DNA of 64,000 nucleotides from JABDQW01 sp942492025 (GCA_942492025.1 CALODJ010000001.1:62001-126000); one strand, 5' to 3'; numbered from the stretch's first letter, positions 53,816-62,867 are shown. Notes: generated by a model not told the origin, from the sequence alone. A program made the numbers and translations.

Positions 53816-54613
53816 TCAACGAGTGCCTTGCGCGTCGACCACGGCCACATCAAAATTCTTTCGTTCAAATTCCGTTGTCTGCTCATCACCAAGGCAGTCG
53901 ATGTAATGATGAATTGAGGTCGTAGTGCGCCGGCCTATCTTTAGACGATTACCGCAATTACCCTCGCCGGTATAGATATGTTTGCCGTCCGCTGAGACAC
54001 TGACCACGAAGCCGGTATGTCCTTTGCCGCTCTCCTTGACCTGGATAAAGATATCGCCCGGTTTAGGTTCTGGTGTACCTAGGCCGTTCTGCCTGGCTTC
54101 GCGCCACATATCCTGTACACCCAGGTGGTGTCTTCCGTTGATCGGATAGCTTCCGAGTATTTCAAACAAGGCCCAGGAGACAAAGGCGCAGCACCAGGGC
54201 AATCCAATAACACCGGTTGTTCCCCAATAGTAGTCAATATGTGGGCTGCGGTTGGAGCCATCCGGCACTTCGAATACCGGCTTTGCGTGTTCCTCGAATA
54301 TCAGCTCAAGCAATTGCTGACGTGTACTGGTAAGGCCGCTGGGAATGATGGCCTGAAAATGGTTTCGTTGCGCGTTGCCGCTCGGGTGTTTCAATGCCCA
54401 CCAGGTTTTATTGCCTACCACGCCATCAGCTTCGAGGGGAACGCCATCTTTATCGATGTGCTGTTGCTGGAACAGAACTACATTTTCGTGGGTGATATCC
54501 TCGAATATCCCGTGTGGCGGCAATCGATCGGCAAAGTAGCCGTTCGATGACAACAGCTTCTGCAATTTGACGACATTTTCATCTACAGGGAGTCTGCGTA
54601 ATGTCTTAGTCAT
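53816..54613 (-). CDS. Peptidoglycan-binding / CHAP-like cysteine hydrolase
   Basis: 265 residues from ATG 54613 (GGGGAAAACT upstream). N-terminal PG_binding_1 domain (LQKLLSSNGYFADRLPPHGI, ENVVLFQQQH, ADGVVGNKTWWAL). C-terminal papain-like amidase fold of CHAP type: IGLPWCCAFVSWALFEILGS with the catalytic Cys, PKPGDIFIQVKESGKGHTGF with the His, and YTGEGNCGNRLKIGRR. No signal peptide. This architecture is common in endolysins and in secreted or toxin-like cell wall hydrolases; context here does not distinguish these. Cleaves peptidoglycan peptide bonds (inference). Confidence 0.82.
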   Translation of the reverse strand: MTKTLRRLPVDENVVKLQKLLSSNGYFADRLPPHGIFEDITHENVVLFQQQHIDKDGVPLEADGVVGNKTWWALKHPSGNAQRNHFQAIIPSGLTSTRQQLLELIFEEHAKPVFEVPDGSNRSPHIDYYWGTTGVIGLPWCCAFVSWALFEILGSYPINGRHHLGVQDMWREARQNGLGTPEPKPGDIFIQVKESGKGHTGFVVSVSADGKHIYTGEGNCGNRLKIGRRTTTSIHHYIDCLGDEQTTEFERKNFDVAVVDAQGTR

Positions 54614-55051
54614 AGTTTTCCCCAAGTATTATTGTGTGATTATCCAGTGAAGATAGACCGATGGTTTGTGTTACCACCCTGAGCCATGGTGGTCAATATA
54701 ACATATTCTGTGATTGTCTATAAAAAGGGCGTTTCCCAGAACGATGCAGTAGTCAGTTCTTATGCGTTATAAGCTGCTTATTGCATTTCGTATGCCGTTA
54801 GTAGTACAGTATTTAAGTCTTTCTGCACAGGGTCATTGGGGAAGGTGCATTTACGAAAGCTCATGCGTAAAGAGTTTGGAATTTAGTTTTTATTTATTCT
54901 ATTGCCGCCCCGAACGTTAGTTGCCAGCAGTGTATAGATCTTTTCCGCTTGATTAGAGGTTTATAGCAGAATATCAGCCTATTACTGTCTGACAAAGTTC
55001 TGCATTAGCATGGTGCAACTACCGATATCATCGTAATTGGAGGATAAGGAT
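54614..55051. other. Gap, no gene seen
   Basis: 438 AT-rich bases between divergent genes. A weak hairpin (ACCACC/GGTGGT near 54672-54694) is visible. No coding sequence or known repeat found. Confidence 0.4.
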
Positions 55052-56155
55052 ATGCCTGAAGCACCACACCATATTTATTTTATCCACGGCATCGGAAAGC
55101 ACGGTGCAGATTGGGTTGAAAATGAAGTGGATAATAACACCACCATCCGACGACAGCTTGAAGATACCTGGAAACTGTACAATTCCAGTGGACAGTTAGG
55201 TGCCTTTGACAAGGAACTAGATCTGGTCTCGATCCACTATGATTTCGTCTATTCAAAATTGTATGCCCAGTGGGCAACCGAAATAGAAAAGCTTAAAACC
55301 AATCTTGCTGCATTTTCGGGTTTGACAGACAGACTTGATCCCCTCATCAGGGTTGCTGAGAGCCCGGCCAACGGTGTTGCGGATGATGAGTTTTTTTACA
55401 CCCATGTTTTCGATGTTCTATGGTATTGGGGTAACTCGCTGGTGCAAGACAAGATCATTGCGGAAGTTGCAGACCAGATTATTTCTGATGTGTCCAGGCA
55501 CTATGGTAAAACCGGACACACATTTTCAATTGTCGCTCATAGTATGGGCACGTCAGTTGCACACAAAGTAATACAGGCTCTCTGGACGCAACCCGAATAC
55601 GATAACCGACTGGGTAGTAATGCGTCGCTCAGCCAGGTCCTAAAGTTTCGAATATTAATGCAGGTTTCCAATACCAGTTATGTATTATCAGCTGACCGTG
55701 ACCAGCATTATCAGACACTTGTCAAACCGAGTGCAATCGCTAACCGCGGTGTTTGTCGTACTATGATGAATGTATCCAATCGATACGATTTTATATCAGA
55801 GATGGTGCCGTTCGATCCTCCGAGGGATGAGTGGCTAGATGCGCATACTCAATGGGATAAGGGCTATTTAGATATCAAGACGGCACGTATCAGTAGTCCG
55901 AATGTTCACTCTATATGCCACTATTTCGAAAATCCATTGGTCCACATACCCTTTTTCGAACGAGTTCTAAGTCGACGTATCCCTGCTGCATTAAAAGCCA
56001 GGGAGATAGAGAATTTTCAGTCAAGGACACCCACTGGACAGTTCAAGAATCTCAAGAGGCAGTTCGATGCGCTGAAAGACGAAGGTGTAGACGATATACC
56101 TAATTTTATTGTATCAATAAAGGGTTTCATTGACCTGATAAGATCGTTCAGTTGA
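55052..56155 (+). CDS. Alpha/beta hydrolase (lipase/esterase-like)
   Basis: 367 residues from ATG 55052, with GGAGG eight bases upstream (in-frame TTG 55037 rejected). IYFIHGIGKHGADWV is the oxyanion loop, and FSIVAHSMGTSVAHKVIQAL contains the nucleophile Ser in AHSMG. Asp and His candidates lie in MMNVSNRYDFISEMVPF and SPNVHSICHYFENP. No signal peptide. Resembles bacterial lipases or PGAP1-like esterases that act on lipids. Transcribed with the exported protein 12 bases downstream, so the pair may form an enzyme and periplasmic partner, as in effector-immunity pairs, but this is speculation. Confidence 0.78.
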   Translation: MPEAPHHIYFIHGIGKHGADWVENEVDNNTTIRRQLEDTWKLYNSSGQLGAFDKELDLVSIHYDFVYSKLYAQWATEIEKLKTNLAAFSGLTDRLDPLIRVAESPANGVADDEFFYTHVFDVLWYWGNSLVQDKIIAEVADQIISDVSRHYGKTGHTFSIVAHSMGTSVAHKVIQALWTQPEYDNRLGSNASLSQVLKFRILMQVSNTSYVLSADRDQHYQTLVKPSAIANRGVCRTMMNVSNRYDFISEMVPFDPPRDEWLDAHTQWDKGYLDIKTARISSPNVHSICHYFENPLVHIPFFERVLSRRIPAALKAREIENFQSRTPTGQFKNLKRQFDALKDEGVDDIPNFIVSIKGFIDLIRSFS

Positions 56156-56167
56156 GGAGCCAATAAG

Positions 56168-57289
56168 ATGCGATTCCATTGCACAGCAGCATTAGTGGTA
56201 CTGTTAGCGATAGCTTCAGTAAATGCAGTGTGGGCAGACGCGTCCTGCGCTCCAACCGAAGCACCGACACCCTCGAGCCTGTGGGAGGTGATAAGCTCAC
56301 CAGAGGTGGACGACTGCATCAATGGCCATGTAGACAAGGCTAAAGGAACTCTGGAAATCGATGACCGTTCTGTCGATGCGTCGCTGCGAAAAGCAAATAC
56401 AATCAGTGCTTGGCACATCCTGCTAGAGCAATTGGATAAACAGAGAATTGGTCTTGCAAGTGAGGTGCTGAGTGGACTGATTGATGAGGTTTACAATCGT
56501 GCTTTAGCTGCCTGGGAATCAGTAGCTAAGACGGACATTGGCGTTGCTGCACAACCACAAGCTTATCAGTCAGCTTGGGAAATAGGCTTCGATGGAAACC
56601 TTGGTCCGCTGGTCAGTGATATGGATAGTTCGCAAGTTGCACCCAAAATAGCGATTGAAGCGGGTCTGGCCAAAGCCTGCTCATTAGAAGGCGACCGCTG
56701 TCCACAAACATCTGAACATGCGGTAGAACTTGTGCAAAGGATTCGTTTAAGCGGTGAGATTGCCGGCTTCTATGGCCAACCCGTAATAGTGGGGTTGGCC
56801 GCTAAAGTGCGTGAAATCAACAATGAATGGGATAGGTTTTTATTTCAAAGCAAGCCAATGTATCCCTGGAGCCTTTGGCTAACCGATGTGTTGAACAGAA
56901 GAGAGTCTTCTTATGACAAGAAACTCGGGCTGCGAGCACCCCCGGATACGCAATATTTCTTTCTGCACCCGGCACCTGGTTTTAGTTATATCAATAACGC
57001 AAATGATGGGGAGCAGTTACAGCCCAGCGTCTATGTGGAGCTTTTTGGGATCAACAAATGGAGAAAGAAATACTTTACTGGCGTTTCAGCGATTGTTGAA
57101 TACGCTGACAGGTCCAATATGGATGATGTTGGATGGGGTGCACTATTTACTTTTTCAAATAAATTCAGTTTTGCGATTACCTCAAATGATGGCGATGTTG
57201 GTGTTACTTTCGGACTTGATTTGGCCAATTTCTATAAAGAACAACTGAAACCTCAAATCGAAAGTATTAAAGCAGGACGATCGAAATAA
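56168..57289 (+). CDS. Exported protein of unknown function
   Basis: 373 residues; GAGGAG site before the ATG. Sec signal MRFHCTAALVVLLAIASVNAVWA. Mature protein begins DASCAPTEAPTPSSLWEVIS and contains helical segments (ISAWHILLEQLDKQRIGLAS, EVYNRALAAWESVAKTDIGV) and a C-terminal beta-rich part (FFLHPAPGFSYINNANDGEQ, VYVELFGINKWRKKYFTGVS, ALFTFSNKFSFAITSNDGDV) that reads like strands of a small barrel or immunity-type fold. Four Cys could form disulfides. Operon with the hydrolase upstream. No family recognised. Confidence 0.68.
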   Translation: MRFHCTAALVVLLAIASVNAVWADASCAPTEAPTPSSLWEVISSPEVDDCINGHVDKAKGTLEIDDRSVDASLRKANTISAWHILLEQLDKQRIGLASEVLSGLIDEVYNRALAAWESVAKTDIGVAAQPQAYQSAWEIGFDGNLGPLVSDMDSSQVAPKIAIEAGLAKACSLEGDRCPQTSEHAVELVQRIRLSGEIAGFYGQPVIVGLAAKVREINNEWDRFLFQSKPMYPWSLWLTDVLNRRESSYDKKLGLRAPPDTQYFFLHPAPGFSYINNANDGEQLQPSVYVELFGINKWRKKYFTGVSAIVEYADRSNMDDVGWGALFTFSNKFSFAITSNDGDVGVTFGLDLANFYKEQLKPQIESIKAGRSK

Positions 57290-57663
57290 ATCTCTTGGTC
57301 GGGGATGAAAAGCGATAATCAATTAAGTGATGCTAATTCTAGGGGTATGCGGTCGAGCATTCCAGCGGGCGGGGCTGTAGCGAACGCGAAACCATGTGAT
57401 TTGCGTTTTGGGATAGCGAATCAGTCCTGCTTGCAAGGGATCAGTAGCCCGGTACCGGCAGTATATTCGAAATCAAGCGTAAACACGTGATAAAAAGCAG
57501 TGTCAGCAGACCGGCGCTCCGGTCCATGTCATGGGGTTCACCGCATATATTTTCTCTAATATACGAATTGGCAGTGACGACGTTCTTGCTCCCATTGTTG
57601 AACGGAAATAAACTACCGTAACAAGAGCGCCGCTCTATGAACTGTCTCGAAGAGGTGACAACA
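57290..57663. other. Gap, no gene seen
   Basis: 374 bases. GCAAGGGATCAGTAGCCCGG near 57432 is only vaguely like the REP-type units. No convincing gene or known repeat. Confidence 0.4.
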
Positions 57664-58620
57664 ATGACAAGCATTTTCCGCCTTGCAATACTCACTTCTG
57701 TCTTACTTTTAGCATCGGGCCTTGTTGTTGCAGCCGAAGATCGGGAACTGTACCAGCAACGCCTGGAGGCGCAGCGAGAACGTCAACAGCAGGTTAACGC
57801 GCGTAACCAGCAAATAAATGCTGCCAGAAGTGACTTGCGAAGCTTTGCCCAGGAGCTCAAGCTGGACTATCGGGAGCAGGCCAAAAGCGTCCAAACGGAA
57901 CTGGAGCTGCGGAAAGTGGATATCAAGGCAGACCATGACGCCCGGGTCGCTGATGCGGAGGCTGAGTATCAGTCCAAAATAATGGGCGTTTATATGAATC
58001 CTGAGGCTGCCAATTCACCCCGCACAGCAGAACAGTTGAGCGCCGATACCAAGGCGCATACCGACCTCTTATTCACGCTCAAGAAACAATACGCCGAGGA
58101 CCTGCATGCAGAGACCATTGCCATAGAGAAAAAGAAGGACGCGTTGTGGACCGAGATGGATCAGAAGGTGCTCGACAAGGCCGCGGCTCTGGGACTGTCC
58201 GGGACGTACCAGCCCTTACTCGCCACGCCGATTGGCGGTGAGCTCACCACGCAGGAGGAGCGATGGAATGAGCGGGAGAAAAAGGCGGTCATGAAGCACG
58301 AGGAGCAAAACAGAAAACTCCTGGCTGAGTTCCGCAATGGCGCAAAATTGCGCCAATGGGAAATGGACAATCGAGACGAGGATTTCAGATTGACCTGGGA
58401 GGAAAAAGATAAGGTGCATGCGCTCGATGCCGAGCAGAAGGTGTTGAACCCGATGTTAATGGGGGCTGGTCAGGGTGGTCAGGTTGATCAGCAGCAGTGG
58501 ATGAAGCAGATACAGGAAATTGGCGCAGAGAAGCGAAAAATCAATACCGAGTACCGCAAGATCAGGGATAAGAACCGGATCGTACGCCGCGAGCAGAGAA
58601 AGGCGATTCTCGCGGAGTGA
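57664..58620 (+). CDS. Exported coiled-coil protein
   Basis: 318 residues from ATG 57664, GAGGTG upstream (ATG 57637 is in frame but would precede the signal by nine residues). Signal MTSIFRLAILTSVLLLASGLVVAA. The mature chain is almost entirely charged helix, with long coiled coils: LYQQRLEAQRERQQQVNARN, LRSFAQELKLDYREQAKSVQ, DHDARVADAEAEYQSKIMG. A loop (ALGLSGTYQPLLATPIGGEL) separates two helical halves. No Cys, no catalytic motif. Periplasmic structural or adaptor role possible; unknown. Confidence 0.72.
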   Translation: MTSIFRLAILTSVLLLASGLVVAAEDRELYQQRLEAQRERQQQVNARNQQINAARSDLRSFAQELKLDYREQAKSVQTELELRKVDIKADHDARVADAEAEYQSKIMGVYMNPEAANSPRTAEQLSADTKAHTDLLFTLKKQYAEDLHAETIAIEKKKDALWTEMDQKVLDKAAALGLSGTYQPLLATPIGGELTTQEERWNEREKKAVMKHEEQNRKLLAEFRNGAKLRQWEMDNRDEDFRLTWEEKDKVHALDAEQKVLNPMLMGAGQGGQVDQQQWMKQIQEIGAEKRKINTEYRKIRDKNRIVRREQRKAILAE

Positions 58621-58694
58621 GGCCTGGCCGGGCCGGTGATGGAGCTGCGCAAATCAAAAAAGTAGAAGGGCGCAGGGCAGATTTTGATGCCCTG

Positions 58695-58728
58695 GTCTGC
58701 ATTTCTCACCAAGCTGAGAAATGCAGAC
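58695..58728. repeat. Family-2 solo hairpin
   Basis: GTCTGCATTTCTCA, loop CCAAGC, TGAGAAATGCAGAC: a 14-bp perfect stem made of two family-2 ends brought together without the interior. It is continuous with ACTAG on the right. Confidence 0.8.
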
Positions 58729-58877
58729 TAGTATTTACCCGAGATTGTACAGGACGCACTGCGATAAACAGCGGCGTATTTACTTTTTTTTTTCAACAAA
58801 CGTTGATGCCGATTCCGTTTTATAATCGCTATGTCAGCTTTGGTGAGGGCGTTTTTCCAAGTCTGATACAGAAGAAG

Positions 58878-59099
58878 AAACATAGACACCCATTCATTGA
58901 GAAGAAGAAAAGCGGTAGCGGTCATCACTGTGGATGTTCTGCTCGATCAGATTTTCTCCGGTAAAACGCATTTTGATGAACGAATTGAGGTGTTTTCGTG
59001 CTAATTTCATCCGCAGTCTGGCAAAGAACCACAAACGTAGGCAACCATAAATTTAGCAATAGGCTCGTATCAATTATGAATTATGGATATTGATAAATT
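58878..59099. repeat. MITE family 1, divergent full copy
   Basis: Left end ACATAGACACCCATTCATTG, interior GGTAGCGGTCATCACTG, right-end sequence ATAGGCTCGTATCAATTATG and TTATGGATATTGATAA. About 222 bases. The gap 58621-59383 is otherwise without a gene. Confidence 0.7.
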
Positions 59100-59136
59100 A
59101 TGCACTGATGCCGGCTCTCATATTTATTATGTATTG

Positions 59137-59205
59137 ATTTGCGGGTGTCCATAATATGTCGTTCATAATGGATCGTATTGTGAGTGTCCATAAAGAGGCG
59201 AAGAG
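59137..59205. repeat. Extra family-1 right-end fragments
   Basis: ATTTGCGGGTGTCCATAATA (59137) and TTGTGAGTGTCCATAAAG (59189) repeat the family-1 right terminus twice beyond the copy at 58878, suggesting stacked or partly deleted insertions. Confidence 0.5.
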
Positions 59206-59383
59206 GAGCCGTTGCCCAGTGTCTCCTTGGTAAGGAACGTCCTGCGTGCTATACAAAAGGTATCAGACGGATTGAAATTGATCGGTTCAAGCAAGCCGAC
59301 ACCATAATTATTAAAAATGGCTAATATTTAGGTTGGTTGCCTTTAAAAACCAGTCCAGTCAACTCTACAGGACATGATGCAAG

Positions 59384-61210
59384 ATGTTTGATTTAAAAGA
59401 TAGCCTGGCAAGGATTATTGAATCCGGGTATTTACCTGAAGATAATACAGAGACCCGTCGAAAAAAAGCAGCCCTGGTAATTGTACCTCTGATTATCGCG
59501 CCTGCTGCGTTCATTTGGGGCTTGATCTATTTTTATCTGGAGCACCCGCTTTCTGGCTCAATACCAATGTCATATTCAATTATCTCGGTACTATCCTTGG
59601 TGTACCATTTCAACACCAAGAGAACGAAGTTTCTGGAATGGAGCCAGTTGGTTCTGGTATTGTTGCTACCGTTTTTGTTGATGTGGTCTCTAGGTGGTTT
59701 TTTTCATGGCAGTACAGTCATGATATGGGCACTATTTGCCCCCATAGCCGCATCCATATTTATGGATAGAAAAAATGCATTTTTGTGGTTTGCTGCCTAT
59801 TTTCTGCTCCTGCTTTTTTCGGGCGTAATTCAAAATAATTTGGCAGCAACCATAACGCCTATTCCAGAAGCAGCCAGGCAAATCTTTTTTCTACTTAACC
59901 TTGGTGCGGGCTCAGCAGGCCTCTACTTTCTTGTCAGTTACGCCAATGATCAGGAAAAGCTGGCTATCGAACGCCTTAAGCAAAAAACGGTATCATTGAA
60001 AGAGAGAGGCGAACGATTGCGTATTGCCAATGATGAGTTAGCTAAAGCCAAGGCGACTGCAGATGAGGCGAATATCGCTAAAAGTGAATTTCTGGCCAAT
60101 ATGAGCCACGAAATCCGGACACCCATGAACGCCGTTATCAATATGTCACTCCTGGCGCTAAAAACAGAGTTAACCCAACAGCAGCACAATTACATTCAGA
60201 AGGTTCACCATTCAGCCGAAGGTTTGCTCCACATACTCAACGACATCCTCGACTTTTCAAAGATTGAGGCGGGAAAGCTGGAAATAGAAAATATTGGCTT
60301 TAATCTGAAAGATGTCACCGATGACATGGCAAGTATCGTTGGCACAAAAGCCAGGGAAAGAGAGGTCCAGTTTTCGATTAAAATCGATGATGATGTGCCT
60401 AATGCACTCATTGGCGACCCTTTACGCCTGAGACAGGTATTATTCAACCTGGGAGACAACGCAGTGAAGTTCAGCAATTCGGGTGATAGGGTGTCGCTGC
60501 AAATTGCATTGAAAGAAGAAAACGACCAGGAATCTGTTTTGCTTTTTTCCGTTGAGGACACAGGCATTGGCATACCGCCAGAGCAGCAGAAAAAACTATT
60601 TCAATCATTTAGTCAGGCTGACAGCTCTACAACTCGTAAATACGGTGGCAGTGGTCTCGGTTTAATTATCTCCAAGAAAATTATCCAGAGTATGGGAGGC
60701 GAAATATGGTTCGAAAGTCAACACAATACAGGTAGTGCATTCAGTTTTATTGTGCCTCTAACCAAGAAACAGGATAACTTACCACCCGCTGAAATATCAC
60801 GAGATGAAAGTGACGAGGAGGTTCGCCAGTCTGTGGTCAAACTGCGTGGTAAAAAAATCCTGATTGTTGATGACAATGAGTTCAATCAGGAAATCGTGTG
60901 TGAGTATCTCACCTCAAGTGGAATTACTGTTGAAACTGCATCTGATGGGCGGGAAGCACTGGAACTATTGGCAAGGGACGGTTTTGATGCTGTTCTGATG
61001 GATTGCCAAATGCCTGTCATGGACGGCTTTGAAGCTACTTGTAAGATTCGTGAGCAGGAAAAATTCAAAGAGTTGCCTGTAATTGCTCTGACAGCCAATG
61101 TAATGACATGTGATCTGGACAGAGCTATGACGGCGGGTATGAATGACTATATTACAAAACCATTTAATCCACAGACTATGTTCGTGACTATGGCTAAATG
61201 GATTAATTGA
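59384..61210 (+). CDS. Hybrid sensor histidine kinase / response regulator
   Basis: 608 residues. N-terminal membrane region of five to six helices (about 27-195), a short coiled coil, then HisKA with the phospho-accepting His242 (FLANMSHEIRTPMN), HATPase_c with DNAVKFSNSG, VEDTGIGIPPEQQ and GGSGLGLIISKKI, and a C-terminal receiver (ILIVDDNEFNQEIV, Asp540 in LMDCQMPVMDGFEAT, Lys in DYITKPFNPQ). No HPt or output gene adjacent, so the phosphorelay partner is unknown. An extra SH3-like or PAS sensory domain is absent; the membrane part is the sensor. Confidence 0.92.
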   Translation: MFDLKDSLARIIESGYLPEDNTETRRKKAALVIVPLIIAPAAFIWGLIYFYLEHPLSGSIPMSYSIISVLSLVYHFNTKRTKFLEWSQLVLVLLLPFLLMWSLGGFFHGSTVMIWALFAPIAASIFMDRKNAFLWFAAYFLLLLFSGVIQNNLAATITPIPEAARQIFFLLNLGAGSAGLYFLVSYANDQEKLAIERLKQKTVSLKERGERLRIANDELAKAKATADEANIAKSEFLANMSHEIRTPMNAVINMSLLALKTELTQQQHNYIQKVHHSAEGLLHILNDILDFSKIEAGKLEIENIGFNLKDVTDDMASIVGTKAREREVQFSIKIDDDVPNALIGDPLRLRQVLFNLGDNAVKFSNSGDRVSLQIALKEENDQESVLLFSVEDTGIGIPPEQQKKLFQSFSQADSSTTRKYGGSGLGLIISKKIIQSMGGEIWFESQHNTGSAFSFIVPLTKKQDNLPPAEISRDESDEEVRQSVVKLRGKKILIVDDNEFNQEIVCEYLTSSGITVETASDGREALELLARDGFDAVLMDCQMPVMDGFEATCKIREQEKFKELPVIALTANVMTCDLDRAMTAGMNDYITKPFNPQTMFVTMAKWIN

Positions 61211-61217
61211 TGACGAA

Positions 61218-61466
61218 CTAGCCTGCATTTCTCACCAGGTGGCGTAGAAAACTGATATTGCATTGGCTATTCGGAGTAAAGCCAGGATAACACAAAATAC
61301 AGTGTGTTATACAAGCCTGCCTATCACGGTTCAGACTGGTCTTCGTGTCCGTAAACTTGCTCTTCACTCAAACCGTAGCTGTTGCTACGCTTTTCGCTCC
61401 AGAGCGGCGCTTTCGAACACGAATCTTGCGCCTGCTCCCGTGATCCTGGTGAGAAATGCGGGCTAG
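61218..61466. repeat. MITE-like element, family 2, longer copy
   Basis: 249 bases with ends CTAGCCTGCATTTCTCACC and GGTGAGAAATGCGGGCTAG. Shares TACAGTGTGTTATACAAGCC...CTGGTCTTCGTGTCCG with 39690-39862 in the opposite orientation. The right side has extra AACCGTAGCTGTTGCTACGC hairpin sequence absent from the short copy. Begins eight bases after the histidine kinase stop. Confidence 0.85.
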
Positions 61467-61468
61467 AG

Positions 61469-61495
61469 AAGCCACCCATGAGTGGTTTTCTTTTT
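61469..61495 (+). terminator. Rho-independent terminator
   Basis: AAGCCAC, loop CCATGA, GTGGTTT (one G-U pair), then TCTTTTT. Good plus-strand terminator placed just after the family-2 repeat, able to end the histidine kinase transcript. Confidence 0.65.
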
Positions 61496-61539
61496 GCAGT
61501 TTGAACGGGGATAGTTTAATCAGACCCCGATTTAGATTT

Positions 61540-62367
61540 TTATTTGATGCCGATTAATTCAGTGGCACCAAACTTGTTTCTATTGCGCAAAAAAAATGAG
61601 AATATACTCAGGGTTCTTCTCAATAGATACCACGATGAACTATTTTCTAATGGGGCGGGCGGCTTTCGAACATTATTAATGAATTTCGTTAACAAATAAA
61701 CCGGCGAGTAATCCTTAAAAAGTATTGATAAATTCATTAATTCAAATTCATTTTCTTTGCAGATAATCCGTTTGAAATTAGCGTGATCCATAAAGTTTTG
61801 TAATTCACTGGTGGTGTACATGGTCATGCTGCATCCGCAGATCTGATACGTTTTGTTTTTAAATTGTTCTGTGAGCTCTCTGTTGTTTGACTTAAATACA
61901 AAGGGTGCGTCAACAAAAATGCCTCCTTCCTCAAGAATTTTATTTGCTGTCTGATAAAATGATCGAGTGTTGTAGATAAACATACTGACAGATATTGAAA
62001 TTATTCCAATAATTCTATGTTGTGTATGTAATTCGTAAAATTCTTCAAGAGAGCCCAGAAAAAAAGATATATTTTTCTGTTCTTTAAATCGTTTCCTGGC
62101 CTCATTAATAGCTGTTTTGCTTATATCAATTCCAATAATGGAAACATCGGCGGGAAGCAGTCGAGATAAATTATACGTTCCGTAAGCGCTACCACAACCG
62201 ATATCAAGAATAACGCCTTTTTTGTTTTTTGTATGATTGACTACTGTATTATGTAATTGTTCTATGGTCCATAAGGAATGCGGATGCAAACCGTTGATGC
62301 CCATAATATGTTCAAGTGCTTCATAGGTATTAACCAATTCGCATGAGCTGTTGTGCTTTGTCTCCAT
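61540..62367 (-). CDS. SAM-dependent methyltransferase, AT-rich
   Basis: 275 residues, class I methyltransferase fold. Motif I reads VILDIGCGSAYGTYNLSRLL, with motif II IIGIDISKTAINEARKRF and motif IV-like IIGIISISVSMFIYN. Base composition is visibly more AT-rich than the core genes, which suggests recent transfer. C-terminal part is basic and hydrophobic (RRTLSIFSFFLRNRNKFG). Substrate unknown. It lies between two family-2 repeat units (61218-61466 and 62829-62867). GGGGA precedes the ATG. Confidence 0.78.
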   Translation of the reverse strand: METKHNSSCELVNTYEALEHIMGINGLHPHSLWTIEQLHNTVVNHTKNKKGVILDIGCGSAYGTYNLSRLLPADVSIIGIDISKTAINEARKRFKEQKNISFFLGSLEEFYELHTQHRIIGIISISVSMFIYNTRSFYQTANKILEEGGIFVDAPFVFKSNNRELTEQFKNKTYQICGCSMTMYTTSELQNFMDHANFKRIICKENEFELMNLSILFKDYSPVYLLTKFINNVRKPPAPLENSSSWYLLRRTLSIFSFFLRNRNKFGATELIGIK

Positions 62368-62745
62368 TTTTAATTCCCCATATTTTTGAAATGTATTTTT
62401 ATTGTTCCAAAAATGCTAGATATTGATAGTAGAGTAAGCTGCTTAATGTAATAATAGAATCAGCATGTTATCTAATATATCTAAGCACTGATGGATTGGG
62501 TGCGAAGACTCGTAAAAAGGTATCAGGCGTTTGACAGGGAAAATATGTGGGGTCTGATCACTCTGCTCGCTGTTATTAATAACAATTGTGATCTGACTCC
62601 ATTTATTCGTCCCCGCTTACTCGCCGACCCCACTTCTTCTCGCCATTGGGCGAGGTTCAGCATTCAAGACTGCATCTAAATAAACTGTAGTCGCTGATTT
62701 ATAGAATTCAAACAAGGTTTATAGTGTTCTTACAAAAAATTACCA
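62368..62745. other. Gap with a GATCAC inverted pair, no gene called
   Basis: GGGGTCTGATCAC (62549) and GTGATCTGACTCC (62588) form an inverted pair related to REP-like GGGGTCAGATC units. A 62-codon frame at 62491 overlaps this repeat and has no ribosome site, so it is not called. Confidence 0.45.
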
Positions 62746-62808
62746 AATAGATACCCGTTACTCAGATCAGGAAAAACGGTAATTGCCATCATTACTGGTG
62801 TTGTACCC
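62746..62808. repeat. MITE family 1, left-end fragment
   Basis: AAATAGATACCCGTTACTCA then GGAAAAACGGTAATTGCCAT, matching the left end of 30902. The right half is missing. Confidence 0.6.
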
Positions 62809-62828
62809 GTTCAGATTACGGATGCGCT

Positions 62829-62867
62829 GGCCCGCATTTCTCGTACCGTGGTGAGAAAATTGGGCTG
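62829..62867. repeat. Family-2 imperfect hairpin
   Basis: GGCCCGCATTTCTCG...GTGAGAAAATTGGGCTG: two opposed, slightly degenerate family-2 ends with no interior, like 58695-58728. Confidence 0.65.

Noticed and set aside
62491..62679. 62-codon plus-strand frame
   Set aside because: Overlaps a REP-like inverted pair, has no ribosome site and no recognisable protein pattern.
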